From the NCBI GenBank assembly GCA_910587955.1, contig CAJUNN010000045.1:1-23946 (forward strand): DNA of 23,946 bases, written 5' to 3'. A program made the translations under genes and the position numbers. The notes beneath the pieces are model-generated. The model saw only the letters and a program-made list of their open reading frames with translations. It had not been told where the DNA came from and did no database searches. Position 1 is the first letter of the stretch; the number at the start of each line of letters is the position of its first letter. Positions 22,774-23,946 of this stretch are shown in pieces. Origin of the DNA: an uncultured Lachnospiraceae bacterium (GTDB lineage: Bacteria; Bacillota; Clostridia; Lachnospirales; Lachnospiraceae).

Positions 22774-23711
22774 AACCGCTCCCCCTTTCCGTCCAAAACT
22801 TCCTGAATCCTTCCCGCAGGCACTCCCGGACAGAGAATCAGAAAGCGCTCAAAGACTTGTTCTTCCATGAGCCGCTGAAACAAAGGTTTGCTCTTAATAT
22901 CCCCAAGCGAACTGCCGTGTACCGTAGCAATCAGACGGCAGCCGCAGAACAGGGCCGTCTCGATGGCGTGAATATCCTCATACCTTCCAATCTCGTCCAC
23001 TGCCAGCACTTCCGGGGCCATGGAACGCACCATCATCATCATCCCCTCTGCCTTGGGACAGGCATCCATCACATCCGTGCGGATTCCCACATCATTGGAG
23101 GGAACTCCCTGAAAACATCCGCAGATCTCAGAGCGCTCATCCACCACGCCCACCGTATGCCCCCGCCTGTCCCCCTTCCCGTCGGAAATCTGCCGGATCA
23201 GATCCCGGAGCAGGGTAGTCTTCCCGCACCGGGGCGGCGATATGATAAGCGTATGGCGCACTTCTTCTCCCTTGCACACAAAAGGCAGGGCCTTGTCCGC
23301 ACAGCCTTTGATCTGATGGGACAGACGCACGTTGAGGAAGGAGATATTGCGGATGCTGCGCACCTTGTCCCCTTCCAGGACAGCCCGTCCCGCAACTCCC
23401 ACCCGGTGCCCGCCCCGCAGAGTGAGAAATCCCTGCCGCAGCTCGTCCTCATAGGCGTAAAGGGAATATTTCCCTACAAATTCCATGGTCTCCTGGATTT
23501 CCCTTCCCGTCACCATCCAGGCCCCTTCCGGCTCCCGCCCTATCTTTCCGTTTTCCTTAAGAAAAAATTCCTCCCCTGCATACCGGATAGCCAGGGGACC
23601 CATAGCCCGCAGGCGGATTTCCTGAAGCTTCTCAAACTCCAAATCCGCCCGTTCCAGAATCTCCCGGATATGCAGGGAAAAAATGCGCACAATTCCGTCC
23701 TTGTCCTTCAT
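22767..23711 (-). CDS. spoIIIAA: Stage III sporulation protein AA (secretion-type ATPase)
   Basis: 314 residues, AAA-type P-loop ATPase related to type II/IV secretion ATPases. After an N-terminal domain, Walker A is ISPPRCGKTTLLRD, followed by VGVVDERSEI, and Walker B is VLAVDEIGRYED; a conserved TVHGSS motif follows. It powers the SpoIIIA channel from the mother-cell cytoplasm. The start at 23711 (MKDKDGIVRIF) has AGAGGTGAGG upstream. The frame is open to 23825, but those codons run through the upstream terminator and repeat and are not family-like. First gene of an eight-gene operon in the standard order AA-AH. Confidence 0.96.
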   Translation of the reverse strand: MKDKDGIVRIFSLHIREILERADLEFEKLQEIRLRAMGPLAIRYAGEEFFLKENGKIGREPEGAWMVTGREIQETMEFVGKYSLYAYEDELRQGFLTLRGGHRVGVAGRAVLEGDKVRSIRNISFLNVRLSHQIKGCADKALPFVCKGEEVRHTLIISPPRCGKTTLLRDLIRQISDGKGDRRGHTVGVVDERSEICGCFQGVPSNDVGIRTDVMDACPKAEGMMMMVRSMAPEVLAVDEIGRYEDIHAIETALFCGCRLIATVHGSSLGDIKSKPLFQRLMEEQVFERFLILCPGVPAGRIQEVLDGKGERLC

Positions 23712-23729
23712 GTCCTCACCTCTTAGGAC

Positions 23730-23758
23730 AGTATATGAGGATAGGCAGAAAAAAAGAC
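23730..23758 (-). promoter_or_regulatory. Candidate sigma-E promoter of the spoIIIA operon
   Basis: On the minus strand, GTCTTTTT (23758-23751), a 13-base spacer and CATATACT (23737-23730). These resemble the sigma-E boxes (GTCATATT and CATACAAT) only moderately. The position, directly before spoIIIAA, is right for this mother-cell operon; the -35 lies within the T-tract of the upstream terminator. Confidence 0.35.
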
Positions 23759-23778
23759 TAGCCTTGAGGCCAGTCTTT
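23746..23778 (-). terminator. Intrinsic terminator of the gene upstream of spoIIIAA
   Basis: Stem AAAGACT/AGTCTTT plus inner GCC/GGC, with one A-C mismatch and a TTGA loop. On the minus strand it is followed by seven T residues. It ends a minus-strand transcript that begins beyond the window or within the repeat. Confidence 0.8.
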
Positions 23779-23809
23779 GAAATTATGCGCTTTTGGGGGG
23801 CTGGTAAGG

Positions 23810-23863
23810 TATGCCCTGCGGGCACCCCGTATGACAGGTCCTTGGGACTGTCCGTTAAGGTAT
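23810..23863 (-). repeat. Terminal repeat A, copy 2 (inverted relative to copy 1)
   Basis: Read on the minus strand this matches 2-55 at 48 of 54 bases. The stem GCCC-TGC-GGGC carries a G-C pair where copy 1 has A-T, and the second stem (ACAGTCC/GGACCTGT on the minus strand) also keeps its pairing with changed bases. Flanking sequence outside the 54 bases is unlike copy 1. Confidence 0.75.
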
Positions 23864-23889
23864 TATAATCCGAACGCCGGAAGGAAGGA

Positions 23890-23946
23890 TCTCCCCTCCA
23901 AACGGAGGCAGAGGTTCCGGGGAGCTAATCCCTAAGACGCACTAAA
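23890..23946 (+). repeat. Terminal repeat B, copy 2, cut by the window end
   Basis: Aligns with 188-256 in the same orientation: CCCCTCCAAAC, short hairpin CCTCC/GGAGG, G-rich run, and the tail ATCCCTAAGACGCACTAAA at the last base of the window. Because B keeps its orientation relative to copy 1 while A is inverted, the two elements are not simple copies; the element may carry B-like sequences at both ends in inverted orientation. Confidence 0.6.

Noticed and set aside
23712..23825. N-terminal extension of SpoIIIAA
   Set aside because: It runs through a terminator and into the repeat; the ribosome binding site and family-like start are at 23711.
1..23946. CRISPR arrays, tRNA, rRNA or tmRNA genes
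   Set aside because: No regularly spaced repeats and no tRNA/rRNA signatures seen; smpB is present but ssrA is not visible.

Overview
The window looks like chromosomal DNA of an anaerobic, endospore-forming Firmicute of the class Clostridia, most likely the family Lachnospiraceae. The evidence is a complete spoIIIA sporulation operon, a two-gene MetV/MetF methylenetetrahydrofolate reductase, the cluster gpmI-eno-secG-rnr-smpB, AGGAGG-type ribosome binding sites, sigma-A promoters and moderate GC. The species cannot be named from sequence alone. Both ends of the window lie in copies of the same structured repeat, so it may be a whole draft contig that broke at repeats.

Layout. 1-262 is a repeat element. 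264-509 (+) is the 3' remnant of a zinc-ribbon gene. 547-2952 (-) encodes two ABC permeases and an ATPase of the lantibiotic-immunity type (LanFEG / C. difficile CprABC-like), and 3176-5330 (+) encodes the divergent two-component system that probably controls them. 5372-5623 (-) is a small coiled-coil protein. 5769-7537 (-) is metV-metF followed by a YjfB-family gene. 7703-8615 (-) is a LytTR regulator with a DUF3021 membrane protein. 8737-16228 (-) is housekeeping: tgt, yajC, gpmI, eno, secG, rnr, smpB. 16255-16948 (-) is an MNT/HEPN nucleotidyltransferase-toxin pair just upstream of tgt. 17018-18733 is a WYL regulator divergent from a DJ-1/PfpI gene. 18851-23711 (-) is spoIIIAA-AH. 23746-23946 holds a terminator and a second, inverted copy of the terminal repeat.

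Working together. The ABC transporter and two-component genes form a self-contained peptide-antibiotic sensing and detoxification island with no precursor peptide gene; two near-identical direct repeats in the divergent intergenic region are the likely response-regulator sites. The glycolytic and RNA/translation genes are the familiar Firmicute cluster, here preceded by yajC and tgt instead of gapA-pgk-tpiA. The eno ribosome binding site lies inside a 16-bp perfect hairpin. The SpoIIIA proteins build the feeding-tube channel between mother cell and forespore; the coupled stop/start overlaps indicate one transcript, ending at a strong terminator at 18781-18817.

Most of the window is ordinary core genome. 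The features most worth attention are the repeat family at both ends (with compensatory stem changes between copies), the gene fragment beside it, the hairpin over the eno start, the RX4HXY / GSX10DXD pair next to tgt, and the regulatory repeats of the immunity island. I did not find a system I would call clearly undescribed.
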